From contig CAJNDS010001224.1 of assembly GCA_905221605.1 (NCBI GenBank), positions 1,600,556-1,664,555 on the forward strand: a stretch of 64,000 bases of DNA, read 5' to 3'. The DNA is from Symbiodinium natans. Lineage: Eukaryota > Sar > Dinophyceae > Suessiales > Symbiodiniaceae. Below, one piece after another: positions 42,408 through 54,200 of this stretch. The translations under genes were made by a program, and so were the position numbers. Every line of letters begins with the position of its first letter. Within the stretch, counting starts at the first letter, position 1. Below the pieces are notes generated by a model. It had not been told where the DNA came from, did no database searches, and saw only the letters and a list, made by a program, of their open reading frames with translations.

Positions 42408-42768
42408 GTGATTCATCTAAGTGAAAGTAAATACAGGTGTACTTATGTTGTCCCAGTTTTATGAATGTGGGATGTGCACCTCGAAATTCTAAGATTCTAA
42501 GCACCAAACTCAATGTCAGACATGTTGACGCCACAGGACTTGGTGGTGGAGCAGGGTACGCTGCTGCTCGGCTGTGTCCTTGAGTATGCGCACCATGCTT
42601 CTGACATCTGAGTAACTAAACGAAGGAACAAACATATTCATAAGACATGCATATACACATATATGTATATACGTATATACCTACATACAGATACACATAC
42701 ATATATATATGTATATGCATACGCATATACATACATATAATATACATAATATATATATATATATATGT

Positions 42769-43068
42769 TGTGAAGTCGACCAGCACTGGACTTGCACTAA
42801 GCCAATGCAATCACAGCCCGGCCACGCTGTTTTACGACTTCGCGAGTTCAAGCACTTGTGCAGCTACGCCTGAGTGCGTCCGGTCGGACCGCACAGCAAC
42901 CTAAGAGCTACTGTACGAAACTACCGTGCTCAAAGGCACAAGCTCGGTACTTGAGCCAAAACATTGGCATTGTTACGAATTGCAAAACTACGCATGCAAA
43001 GGAAAACTACTACAGTACTGGCCCTGGCAGCTTTGCACATACAGCGTGCGTGCATAGACCTGCTCACA
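42769..43068 (-). repeat. 3' LTR of the complete element
   Basis: Identical to the 5' LTR at 59731-60030. Begins TGTGAAGTCGACC and ends GACCTGCTCACA on the plus strand. Confidence 0.95.
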
Positions 43069-43759
43069 TTCGCCCCTCAGCCGAGGCTTCCAGCTCATCT
43101 CGAGCTCGGAGTGCAGCAGGCACTCGCTCTGAACACAGAAAGGGAAGGGAGAGGGTGTCGCGTGCGACCGCGGTGGTCCGCACATCATGAGCATTGGCAT
43201 GCGGCAGGGACGCTAGCCCGCACCACCAAAACGAACGCACGACGACAGCAACCCTCAGCAGCCCTAAACCGCCCTTTCCCTGAAGGCCCTCACCCTTTTG
43301 CTGGTGGGCGAGGCTCCTGAATCCTCGAGCTGGTCTCTAGCTGCCAGTACGCAGACTATGGTACAAATGGTACACTGTACAACCTACCGGCCCTAAGCTA
43401 CGGCTACGGCTACTCACCTATCCAGAACTACCCTACGGGCTACCGGACTCAGCGAGAGCCGCGCACATTGCTTGTGCCGCAGCCAGTGCAACTCGCACGC
43501 GCTTCGGCGAGCGCACTGCCGCGACCAGGACACGGTCCGCAGCACCTGCAAAAGAGCTCCCTCGACATGAGGGGCCACAGGCAGGGCGGAGAAGAAAGGT
43601 GCGGGGAATGCAAAATGGGCAGGCTTCCAACCTGCCGCGGCTTTTCGCCCGCAGTCACGCAAAAGAAAGTGCAAAAGGTTGGCGAAGCAACGTGCCGTGC
43701 TGCAACGCCTGCTCTGATAATGCGTGGATCCATACCACGCCGCGCCAACTGGCCGCAGC
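43069..43759 (-). other. 3' untranslated part of the complete element
   Basis: Same sequence as 24758-25448, with the polypurine-like tract adjoining the LTR and one dispersed CACGGNCCGC motif. No gene is seen. Confidence 0.6.
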
Positions 43760-46663
43760 CTACTCGATACCCTGTGGAGCAGTGTTGGGGGCACGAGCGG
43801 CGTTGCCAGCAACGTTGGAGCTACTGGCTCGCTCCAACTGAGGGCGCTTTGCAACCGCCTCATCGAGGGAGAATGCCTCAGCCGACACCCTCTGGAAATC
43901 CTCGACGTAGGACTGCGCGACAGGATGCGTCTTGGGGACCTCAAGCTTAAGCCCTGCCTCCGCATTGGCTTTGCTGCTTGTGGTAAAATTGAGGCTCCCA
44001 ATCAGCACCACCGCGCCGTCAGGCCGCAGTAGGCAAAGGGCTTTGGCATGGTGCAGCCCTTGAATCCCGGTGCCTACCTTAGCCCCGCGGCCGTCGCGAG
44101 CATAGGCGTCGCGCAAGGATGTGCCGCAACCCACCTTCACCTCGGCACCTGCGGCCGCCAAGCGTTTCAACGCTTGCCACTGAAGCTTGGTGCGGTGGCA
44201 TTGTCCCATGTCGGCGACAATCCGAACGCTTGCGCCCTTGCCAAGCGACGCTTCGATTGCCTCGATGCAGGATGGGCAATCTAAGCTGTAAGCCCGGATG
44301 TAGATCACATCCTCTGCTGCTCCGGAACCAAGCAGCGTTTGGGCGGCCTGAATGTATGGCCCGCCCGCAAGGAATTCCGCTTCTTTGACTGGAGAACTCC
44401 TAGCGGGGGCTGGGCCCTTGTTCCTCCGGCCTGGCGTGCGCGCCACAGTGGCAGTGGCGGCACGTTGCACGGAGCCGGAATGTGCGTGGGCTGCGCTCGC
44501 TCCATCTGCTGGGGCCGCGGCCAGGTCACGACCCGCGAGCCCCTGAAAGCAGGAGAGCCCGCGGCTCTTGGCCGCGAGTTGGGAGAAACACCCTTCACTG
44601 TTCCCCAAACCCAACACCACCTTACCCTTAGCTAGGGCATCGGAGGCGGTACTCCGAATGGAGTCTGTGAGCGCAGGACCCGCGCCTCGCTGGGCCGCGT
44701 GCAAAAACCCTAAGGAACGAGCGGTGTCCATTGCGGCATCGCAATGCCCGCAGCGTCCTTCTGCCAGGTAAGCACGACAGCCACAGGCAGCTGTCTCCTC
44801 CTTGAGATGCACCCAAACCTTATGGGTCACCCCTTTCTTGGTGCTCGCGACCTCAAACGTCGCCTCAGAGCCAAGGAGTTGAGACAGCCGCGCCTCAGGG
44901 GCCGCGGTGTTGCCATGTCGCAAATGCGCAATGCGATTGGCAACGGCACGACTCACGTACCACAGAACAGCACCGCACAAGATCACTACCACGAGAGTGA
45001 TGGCTGTTCCGGCGACCCACACGGTCCGCCTCGCCCCGTGACCGATTTCCTCGACCACGTCGGCCGAAATCGTTGCAACCGCGTGCATAGAGTCCTCGAC
45101 AACATGCACAGCCCCGCGGTGCAACTGCAAGGCAATCGGCGCCGACGCTGCAGCCGCCAGGCCCCACCAGCCGTTGATGTTCCCGTTGAGGGCGTGCATC
45201 AACCGATTGAGGAGCCCGCGACCCAGGAAAAAGGGGGTCCGCGGCGGAAGCGGAACACTCGGCGGCGGCCGGGCCGACCCGCACGGGAAAGCTGAGACCC
45301 AGCTTGTGCTTGGGCGGGGTTGGAGCGCGGCAACAATGCCCGCGGCGAAAGCGCCCCAGGCGTACTTGCCCCTCCCCTTGGGCTTGCCCTTGGCATCGGA
45401 CTTGCCTCTGCCCTTCGGCTTGCCCTGGCCCTTGCCACGGGCGTCTGCCCAAGCACCCCAAGGGTCGCGGCCCTTGCCGTGCGTCGCCTCCTCGCGACGT
45501 CTCTTGCCGCCCCTCTTCTTGTGCTTGCTTCTAAGAAGGGGCTGGATCGTTTCCTGATCCATCGCGCGATTGGCCAGAAGGATCTCGTACTCCAGCTCAT
45601 CCTGGCTGCTCTCGGAGCCCGAGTCCCTCTGTTCGCCGCGCCGCGGATCCGGGATCCCGCGGGAAACTACCTCTGCCAAGCGGAGGGGCGTGCTGCACCT
45701 AAAGCACAGCTGCCTGAATGAAAGGTTCCATTCATAGCAGTTAGGGCACTGCCACCCTGCTATGCGGAGCGCTTCGCTGATGTGATCATCGCGCTCCGCC
45801 TTCTCCGCCTGGCGCCGCTCCCGCTTCTTGGCGCGCTCGGCCGCCTGCGCCTCCTCGGCCGCCTGGAGGGCTTCAGCGAGTTCCTCATCGCTGAGGAGCC
45901 TCGCGGCATCTGCCCGCGCTTGTTGGTCTTCAAGCTCTTCGGCAGAAAACCTCCGCCGCCATTGCTCCGGCGCGGTTTGGGGATCCACCTCCCACCACCC
46001 GATGTCGATCCCATTGATCCATCGGCCGTCGCACGGGGCGCCCGCATTCGGGCCGCCCGCGTGCGTGGTGAGGCACTGGTCCTCGGTCACCGGGTTAATG
46101 GCTTCGCAGAAGAAGCACCGCCAGCTGCCGTAGGGGTAAAAGCGGCCTTCGACGTAGGCTCGGTTGGCTGGGAGGGCGACCTCGTCCGCCTCATCCGCGG
46201 TGGCAGCCTCCATCTCAACCGAGACCTCTTCGTCCTTGACGACCTCAGCCTCCTCCTCCTGTTCCTCCTTGACCAGGGGCTCTTCCTCCTCCCGGCCAAC
46301 CTTGAGGTGGGACTCAGTGCGAACCTCGGCGCGCATCAAAATGACGTCAAGGCTATCCGCGGCTGGGTCGCCCGCGAAGAAGGAGTCGATCTCCTTGGCA
46401 TGGAGATCGTCAAGGCGAGTAATCTCGCTTGGAGCGACGCTCAGCCAGGCGTCGCTGGACGTCGCCCTTCGGCGGCTCGAGGGCCCGCCCGCGCGGAGCG
46501 GCCTTCCGTGGAGGCTCGGGCTCGGCCTCCTCCGTGGGCTCGCTCTTGGGCGTGGACCCTCCATCGCTTCCCTCTGGAGCACCAGGAGGGTCCAGCTCGG
46601 GGTCGTCGCGAAGCCACCCCGGCGGATGGCTACCACCGTAGATGTGGTGCGATCCGTCCTCAA
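43760..46663 (-). CDS. Accessory ORF: RanBP2-type fingers, TM, SWIM and PLD-type HKD domain (copy 2)
   Basis: A 967-residue ORF with the same length and motifs as 25449-28352. The handful of base differences near 46088-46303 are silent, so the protein is unchanged, which hints at constraint or very recent copying. HHAK and GSLNFT of the PLD domain, the SWIM C-G-C-x8-C-G-H and both fingers are intact. Confidence 0.75.
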   Translation of the reverse strand: MRTDRTTSTVVAIRRGGFATTPSWTLLVLQREAMEGPRPRASPRRRPSPSLHGRPLRAGGPSSRRRATSSDAWLSVAPSEITRLDDLHAKEIDSFFAGDPAADSLDVILMRAEVRTESHLKVGREEEEPLVKEEQEEEAEVVKDEEVSVEMEAATADEADEVALPANRAYVEGRFYPYGSWRCFFCEAINPVTEDQCLTTHAGGPNAGAPCDGRWINGIDIGWWEVDPQTAPEQWRRRFSAEELEDQQARADAARLLSDEELAEALQAAEEAQAAERAKKRERRQAEKAERDDHISEALRIAGWQCPNCYEWNLSFRQLCFRCSTPLRLAEVVSRGIPDPRRGEQRDSGSESSQDELEYEILLANRAMDQETIQPLLRSKHKKRGGKRRREEATHGKGRDPWGAWADARGKGQGKPKGRGKSDAKGKPKGRGKYAWGAFAAGIVAALQPRPSTSWVSAFPCGSARPPPSVPLPPRTPFFLGRGLLNRLMHALNGNINGWWGLAAAASAPIALQLHRGAVHVVEDSMHAVATISADVVEEIGHGARRTVWVAGTAITLVVVILCGAVLWYVSRAVANRIAHLRHGNTAAPEARLSQLLGSEATFEVASTKKGVTHKVWVHLKEETAACGCRAYLAEGRCGHCDAAMDTARSLGFLHAAQRGAGPALTDSIRSTASDALAKGKVVLGLGNSEGCFSQLAAKSRGLSCFQGLAGRDLAAAPADGASAAHAHSGSVQRAATATVARTPGRRNKGPAPARSSPVKEAEFLAGGPYIQAAQTLLGSGAAEDVIYIRAYSLDCPSCIEAIEASLGKGASVRIVADMGQCHRTKLQWQALKRLAAAGAEVKVGCGTSLRDAYARDGRGAKVGTGIQGLHHAKALCLLRPDGAVVLIGSLNFTTSSKANAEAGLKLEVPKTHPVAQSYVEDFQRVSAEAFSLDEAVAKRPQLERASSSNVAGNAARAPNTAPQGIE

Positions 46664-47516
46664 GCTGGATTCGGTCCCCTCGCCTCAGGAGCGGGACTCT
46701 CGAGTGATCGTACCCGTTGGCTTTGTGGTACCTAATCACTCGGAGCATGGGCACCTCCCCGTACCCACCGTCCTTTCCTCGGCGGAACAGCCGTCCCCGC
46801 CAGTCCTGACGAAAAGGGTCAAGAGGTGCGGAGGGGCTGATCCCCAGGTTGGGCGGAAGAGAGGCGCCATGACAGGCCGCCTGATGCAAGTGGTACTGCA
46901 CCAGCGACTCAAAGGCTAGCCCGCATCCCGGAGCCGAACATCCGTAGTGGCCGTCAGCGTTGGGGCGAGGCTCTTCTGAGGCTGAGGCGGACTGGGCGGT
47001 CCCGCCTCCCGAAGGCCTGGCGGAAGTGCTCGACCCCGCAGCCCCGGGGGCGTCCTGACCATCGTCAGACACCTCTTCCCCGTCGGCGCCTTCCCCGGCC
47101 GCCCGACTCTCTCCCTCTCGGCGCAGCGTTTTGAGGGACTCCTCACGCTTGGTGATCTTCTCCAGCTTCACCATCGCAGTTCCCGCAACCTCCAGTATTC
47201 TCGACTGGAGCTTCTGCGCTCTAAGGAGAGCTTCGGACCGCGCGAGGTATTCCTTCGCGCTGGTGACCACAGACTGGCCGAGCACGAGGACTCCTTCCTC
47301 TGTGCTCTCGGCCTTGGCCCCACTTGCGGGCTCCTCGTCCTCCTTCACTTTGACCGCGGCTGGAGGCGCCCGCGTGTCGGGAAGATCCGAGCTGGAACTA
47401 TCTTCCTCGACACCTTCAGCTTCTTGGGCTGCCTCTTCCTCGAGCGAGTCCTCGGGCTCGAGGACATTGGGGCCCGGGATGTTACGCCTAGGGTACACCT
47501 TGGGCTTCGCTGGCAC
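46410..47516 (-). CDS. Accessory ORF with C2H2 finger (copy 2)
   Basis: Same 368-residue product as 28099-29205, with one silent change at about 46973. The C2H2 finger is intact. It starts 22 nt downstream of the pol/Tpt1 stop and overlaps the PLD ORF by 254 nt. Confidence 0.65.
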   Translation of the reverse strand: MPAKPKVYPRRNIPGPNVLEPEDSLEEEAAQEAEGVEEDSSSSDLPDTRAPPAAVKVKEDEEPASGAKAESTEEGVLVLGQSVVTSAKEYLARSEALLRAQKLQSRILEVAGTAMVKLEKITKREESLKTLRREGESRAAGEGADGEEVSDDGQDAPGAAGSSTSARPSGGGTAQSASASEEPRPNADGHYGCSAPGCGLAFESLVQYHLHQAACHGASLPPNLGISPSAPLDPFRQDWRGRLFRRGKDGGYGEVPMLRVIRYHKANGYDHSRVPLLRRGDRIQLEDGSHHIYGGSHPPGWLRDDPELDPPGAPEGSDGGSTPKSEPTEEAEPEPPRKAAPRGRALEPPKGDVQRRLAERRSKRDYSP

Positions 47517-47537
47517 GATCGAAGTCCTAGGAGTTTT

Positions 47538-50500
47538 TTAGGGGACGCCCTTTGGCCTTAGGCGCGGCCTTAGGAGGGGTAACAGGTTGGGCGGCCCCCG
47601 CGGCCATGACACGACCCGCAGGGGCCAGCACAACCGTCGAGGAGCTCGGACCGTGCCCAGTTTCGGTCCTCGCCCCAACGGCGGGTTGGGGCCCGCACTG
47701 GAGTCGCCTAAACTCTTTAGGTCGACACACACAACCAACCTATCCACTTCCAACTCAGCTATCAAGTCTGAGTAGACAGGCGAGCCCCTGGGGAGTGCCC
47801 AGATGCGGGAAATGCCGGTGGCCCTAATCTGGCCAGTGAGGGCCACCCCATCCGCTCCTGCATAGATGGGCACTCCCAGGACCGCCAGTCGGACCTCGAC
47901 TATGCAAGTCGATCCGCGGCGGAACCCGCGCCTTCCGTCCTCCCACTGCGTGGGGCAGTGTCCTAGGACGTAGTGCACCCCGAGGCGGCCTCCCGGCCCG
48001 CCGCCGGGGATCAGGCCGTTCTGCAACAGGCTTGGCACGACATGCAGGTCCGTGCCGTGCCACATGGCCGGGCCATACTGACGGATGAGGTCGTCGATGG
48101 CCGTCTCACTTAGGCCCTCCATCATGAACCCCATCGGATGGCCGCAATCGGCAGAGTGGCCTTGGAAGGCACGAAGGAAACCAGCGTGCGAGGTGTCCAA
48201 CCTCGGTTTCCGCTGGCTGGCGTCGTGCGCGACCGCCTGGTTGTACTGGTTGATGGTGATCCCGAGTTGTTCGATCAACTCATCAACCGGGTAGAGGCCG
48301 CCCGGACCGAACCGGCCTCTGCAGCCACCTTCGCCGTGCCGCATGCATCGGACTAGCAGGCGCTGCACGTCGTCTATCGTGGGCGGGCCCTTCCGGCCCT
48401 TAGGGCCTGGGCTCTTGCTCTTGCCCCTGCCCTTCGACCCTCCTCCACCCATCGCGGCACTGAGGCCCGCGGCTTTGCTGGACCTCCGATGGGCAAAGGA
48501 AACCTGACGCGCCCTTGAGCGGCCAGGACACGGCCCGCTGCAAGGGGCCGGTGTGCAGTAGTGGTAGGCAGCCGCTCCCGCGCGGCCAGGGCACGGCCCG
48601 CAGCGGGGCCTTGTGGTTGACCACGAAGGTCCGGGCGAGCGATCGGTCGCTCCCGCGCGGTCTGGTTGCGACCCGCAGCGGGGCGCAGTGCACAGGCACG
48701 AACGCGGGGAGGGACTACCTACCCCAGGCTCTACAACACACTTGAACCGCTGCGGCGGGGGTTTGGGGAGTTTCCTTAAGGTCTGGGCTTTAAGGCTTCT
48801 ACGGCTTCTGCTTCGACCTTGGACCGAACCTCTAGGCCTGCTTCCTAAACACTGGCTGCGGGACAGACGAACGAAGCTGCACGCGACGAACGACGAAAAA
48901 TCCTTCTGCCCGCAGACCGGCGACCTGGGAAACGGCCCGCCCCAAAAACACCCGCCCTGAACACAGAAACACCCGAACAGCCCCAACATCCTGAGCATCA
49001 GAACGCGCGTGGGGTGATTCTGGTCTGAGCGCGCCGCGTCATGGTTCGCGCGCTTGGTGTTGTGCGCACCGCGAACGCCTAAGGCTTCAAGAGCAGACGA
49101 CGCGCTCTGCGGAGCCGCGACTGCCCCCTTGGCGCACGCTTCGCGCACCGCCCCCTCGGCTTGGGCATCAGTGAAAAACTGCCCATCAATGACCCTACCC
49201 GTCCTAACAGTAAGATCATCCACGTAGGCTATCCACTCCTTAGTATACTTAAGGCGCCTACCTCTGCCGGGGGCATAGGCCCTATCAACCACAAAGTTGA
49301 AATCATCTGGGCCGTTAATCGGGCCAAAGGTGAGGCCGACAGGGAGATACTTCCCTGATCTTGCCACAATGGCCAACACCTCGCGAGCACGCTTGGTGTT
49401 CCTAATCTGATTAAACCCACTAACCGCATCCACGAAGGTATACCAAACCGAACCTACTGCGGCGGCGAGCACATCGCTGCCCCGCCGACAATAGTACGTG
49501 GAGCGCTTAATTCGGGCATTCACACGGCGGTAGTCAACCACCAAGCGTCGCTTCCTATGCCGCTTGTAGCTGGGCATTTCCTTGGTCGGAAACGGCGCAG
49601 ATCCCCAAGCCGAGCTGCCGCGGATCAACTGACCCCGCTTGCATTCTTCTTCAAGCTTGTCGTCGACCCATTGCGCGGACTCGCCCCTCAGACTGTGAGG
49701 CTGGGACGAGACCGGCGGCCCGGTGGGGATGCAGTCATGGGCGAACTTCCTGACCGTGGTCCTGGTGGTGTCCTCCACCCAGAACCCAGCGGCCTTTCGC
49801 CGTATGACCTCCCTGACGGCTGCGATATCAGCATCGGTCAGCCCGGGTCTGGTTGGTCCAGGCTCGATCTTCAAACCCGACCATACGAGGTCTATATAGG
49901 CCTCGGTGCGCCTAGGATCCTCCGCGACCTTCTCGCCCGCAAGAGCATAGACCTCAAGGTCAGCCCGGACGGAATCCCAGTCCTTGGCGTCCGCCTTGGT
50001 CCGCCAAAACGCTTCCTTCTCCGCGGCATACTTATCCACCTCCTTATCCAGCTCCGCACGCTCTGCTGGCGTGAGGTCCTCGCCCGACCGCACGTCCGGG
50101 AGGGGAACGACTGGAGAGGGCTGTGGCGCAGCCGTGGCGCTATCTGCACCCGCAGTCGCTGGAAAGCTTTCAACTGCAGCGGTGCACAGCTCTTCTGCGC
50201 CCCTCAGACCAAGGTCCTGGAGCGAGGCGCAGAAAGCCGCCCCTACGAGGTTGTAGTCGGATTGCGCGCGCTCAACGTGCTTGTGCTGCACTGCGCCTAG
50301 CGCATCCGGCCTACTACACCTCAAACCTACCGATTCTAAACTGAAATCGGCGAGCCACAGGGCCCCGCTCTCAACGAGGTTGCCGCGGCCACTGGCCCGC
50401 GCGAACTGGCACATGTCAGCCCGCACGAAAGCCCAAGGCCAGCGTGGCTCTGAGAGCGTCCCAAACAAGGCGCCCCACTCCTCTAGCCGCCAAGGTTCCC

Positions 50501-51233
50501 ACTCGCCTTTTTGCGCCTGCAAACGCAGCGCGACGTGGGCGCCCGCGCGTGTGCGTTCCTGTGCACACCGGACGACTAGCTGGAGGAAAGCCCGGGGCAC
50601 ATTCTTGCCCTCAAGCCCAATTACGAGCACCTTCGGCTCTGTGCGCAGAACAGCGCCGCTAATGGCCTCCAAGTGCTCTTCTGCGGCCAGGTTCCAGGTG
50701 ATCCCGTAGGCCTGCTTGCTTTGCGCAAAAGCGGGAACAACCCTGTACCCGTGCCTCCTAGCCGCGTCGGAAACGACCGCGTCACCCCAAGCAACCTCTA
50801 AGACATCGGCAACCCCACCAAGGAAATACTGCCGGAACCAACTCTCGACAGTACCCGACTCTGGGGAAGCCCCAGGCTGCAACGCGCGGGGTTCCGCGAC
50901 CAAGAGGTCCGCGAGGGCCTCTTGGATCGAGAGCACACTCGTGCCGGCACGAGACGCTCGCTCGAGGGTCCTGTCCTGCAACGAATACGCCCCCTTGTCC
51001 AACTTTCTGGCCGAGGCTGCAGCAAGCACGCCGTCGCGGTTTAGGTCGATTTTGGAAATGATCTCCTTCACAGAAACCGCTTCATGGGCCGGACGGGTCC
51101 CTTCTGAAAGCGTGAGCGCTCCGTCCTCGGCGATATATGCAAGCCGCCATTTGACGCGAACCCCGCTGGCGTCGGGGAGATAGCGATGGACGCCAACCTG
51201 CGCATGGGCCGCATCCACCTGCGTGACCTGCAC
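47538..51233 (-). pseudogene. Pol, 3' part: linker, RT fingers/palm, Tpt1/KptA (copy 2), split by 10-bp deletion
   Basis: A 1231-residue open frame matching the second half of the copy 1 pol ORF. YVDD (plus 49219-49230), LVVDYRRVN and the Tpt1 blocks (RH, QGHS, WHGT) are intact. The break from the upstream half is caused by loss of 10 bp relative to copy 1 (CCGTCCTAAC, plus strand) at about 51228. The first Met in this frame is not a natural start. A few amino-acid changes from copy 1 are seen (e.g. AYIDLVW for AYRDLVW, SSAWGSAPF for SSAGGSAPF). Confidence 0.8.
47731..48452 (-). other. Tpt1/KptA-like domain (copy 2)
   Basis: Same domain as 29420-30141, with all recognisable active-site blocks retained. 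Confidence 0.8.
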
Positions 51234-54200
51234 ACCTTCGGGCCTCCACCTACACCCCGATAGGCAATGCGGTCACCAAGGCGGAGGACGAAGTCCCTCC
51301 CGCGCCTGGTCAGCGTGAATTCCACCTGTTTGGCGTCGCCTTGAACCTGCTGCCCTAAGCTGGGGCGAGACAAGTCGTCCCCGCCGGTTCCATCGTCCTC
51401 AAAGACGACCGGCTCGCGGGATTCCGCGCCATCTGCATCCGCAGGGACAAGAATGCAGTCTTCTGCGTGCGCCTCCATCGGGCCGCGCCGGGCGGAAGAA
51501 GTACCCCCCGACTCCATCGACACGGGCTCCAAGGTGAGCCTGTGGCCCTTGACTTCCAACACGCGCCAGGGGCCGGTCAGACCCGGTTTCCAAGGCACAC
51601 GCCCCGCCCCCTCTGAGCGGGCCCTCGGAGCGTTCCAGACCACTCGGTCGCCTGGTTTAAGGTCCACAGTGCGCCTATGACGGTTTGCAAGTTTCGCCCG
51701 CGCTTCTGAAGACCGCGTCCAGTGCTCTCGGACCGCAGCAGCTAGCTCCGAGAACTGTTTGAACTGGCTCCGAGCCCAATCAGAGATGGGTTCAAACTGC
51801 AAGGCGTCTCGCAGGACGTCCTTTTCAAGTGGTAGAGCGAGCGACCAGCTCCGCTCTAGGTCCCTCGGGGTATACCCGTGGGGTCCCGGAGTGTTGTCTA
51901 TGACGTACTCCGCCACCACGAGCCAATCCGACCAAGCTTCGGAAAGGGAGGCGCCGACTTGTCTGACGACCGCCCCCAGAACCTTTTGAACTTCTTGGTG
52001 GACTCGCTCGTTTGCGCCCAACTCACAAGGCCTCAAGGGCGCGCTAAACCGCCACTCGGTCCCAAGCATCGCGCTGAGTTCTGCCATGAGCGCGTTCTTG
52101 AACTCTGGCCCTCTGTCCGACCTGATGAGGCTCGGGATCGTCCTGCTGCGAAGCACACAGCGCACGAACGCCCTCCTGACTTCCGCATGAGTCAGAGACC
52201 TCATCGGCTCGAGGAGGACAGCATGACTGAGGCAATCGAAGTACGTAAGCGAGTACCTATGCCCCTCCCTGTCCTCTCGGTTCGGACCCTCACAGTCCAC
52301 GCTGACTTCCTGCCAGCAAGTCTCGGCGCCACACTTGACCGCACGAGCTTCAACCTTCGTCGGTCGAGAGCGGCCTTTAATGCAGGCGAGACACTTGGCG
52401 ACCCAGGTCCGCACATCTTTCTCCAAATCGGGCCACCAGACTGCCCTCTCCAGCAGTTTGATGGTAACCTCGGCAGATCTATGGGCCCCAAGGACTCCAC
52501 AGTGGACTGAATTGTAGCAGGCGCGGCGCCAGGTCACCCCATTCGCGCCCGCAGCCCCGTTGGGAACCACTGGGACGACGACGGTTTGACCCGTCCTGAG
52601 GGTCACCTCGCGCTCCAACAACCCGTCTCCGGATATCACCATCGGCGGCTCCGGCTTGCGAATCGAGCCCGCCAATGAGGGATCGCGCCGCTGGCCCTCG
52701 TACCACGCCGTACGAAGGGATCCCGTGACTCGGAACTCCGAAATGTTCGCCGCGTCCCTCGCCTCGACCGCAAGCTGTTCGCGACGATTTTCGTCCTCCC
52801 CCGCGGCCAGGCTCAAAGACGGAACACCGCCCTTAAACTCGACCTTGACCTTGGTTGAGGAATGGTCCCAAATGCACAGGATAGGGCTATGGCTGACGAG
52901 CTCTTGAACCACAGCAGGGCCCTTGTGCTCCTCACCCATAAACGCCAAAATTCTACCCTTCAGCTTGCACTCATTGGCATTCTTCCCGCGACTGATAGCG
53001 CCCGCGGTCCAATGCCCTTCTACGCCCTCATTGGACGCAGAGAATTGAGCAAGGACCCTTGACGCCTGCCGGGTAGAACCGCGGGGATCCGAGGCTTCTC
53101 CGGTTGCCCGCCAGCCAATGACCTGAGTAACCCTACCCACAAGGGCTATCAGCTTGCCGAAGGAGGGGTCTAAGGCAACCTCTTTGCCCTCAGACCTCCA
53201 GAGCACTTCGCACTGCTCATTCACGACATGTCTGTGGCCGTGCCAGTTCACCACTGACGACCAATGCACGACGATGTCGCCCTGAACCGCATCCAGGGGC
53301 GAGCAGTTATGCCCCGCCACCACAGCACCATCTTCTCTAACCACCCATGTGGTCCAGTAGGGCTTCACATCGCCCCACTTGGAAAGATCCTTGTGCTGGG
53401 AGCCGAGGCTGAGCTTCATGGAATGGCTCTTCTTCCATATCTTCCCACTCAGCATGCCATATGCTGTGGGAACTGGAGCATCCTTGGGCGTAGTCCTGAA
53501 CCCTACCGCCCATTGCTGGATGGTCGAGGACCTAACCCTAAACAAACCTCCTGTCCTATCCAAAGTTGCAAGGACGGAGTTGACCTCTAGGCCCACCTCA
53601 TGGGCCTCAAGGTCGTCCTCAAGCGGAGGTTCGAACTCCTCCCGCTCGGCTATCTCTACCGAGGTATCGACTGCCTCTTTCTCGATGCAGGCGGGGCAGC
53701 GAGAAAACAGGTAGGTCCGTTTGCCGCAGATGCATAGACCCTCATGGTCCCAGAGGGGTCGTGACGGTTCGTCCAGCATCCCTCTAATGCTGGCATCATC
53801 GATGGAACGAACCGCGTCCAACCTCAAGGACCGCAGAACTTCCGCCCCCAATGCCTGCTTCCCTACGATCCCAAAACCTCGCAGGGGAGGCTCCGGAAAA
53901 TCCTTCTTGAGTTCCGGACAAGCCTCGGCCACTTCCAAGTGGCCTTGCTGCGTGCGCCAAAGGCGTGGCCGCACCGCCCAGATAGCCTTGATGCCTGCCC
54001 AAGCCTCTCCTACAGCCCTAGCTTCTTTGCGCTGCAGGTTCCTTGCTTGGAGCGTGAGCTCAACAACCAAAGGCCACCTAAGGACGGCTGTGACCAGCCC
54101 GCCTTGCCCAAGTCCTACGAGGAACTGCGGACGAAACCCCGAAGCTTCCCTAAGAACCTTGGCACACGAAGTAAGCAAGTCGACCCTGATCCGCTTGATC

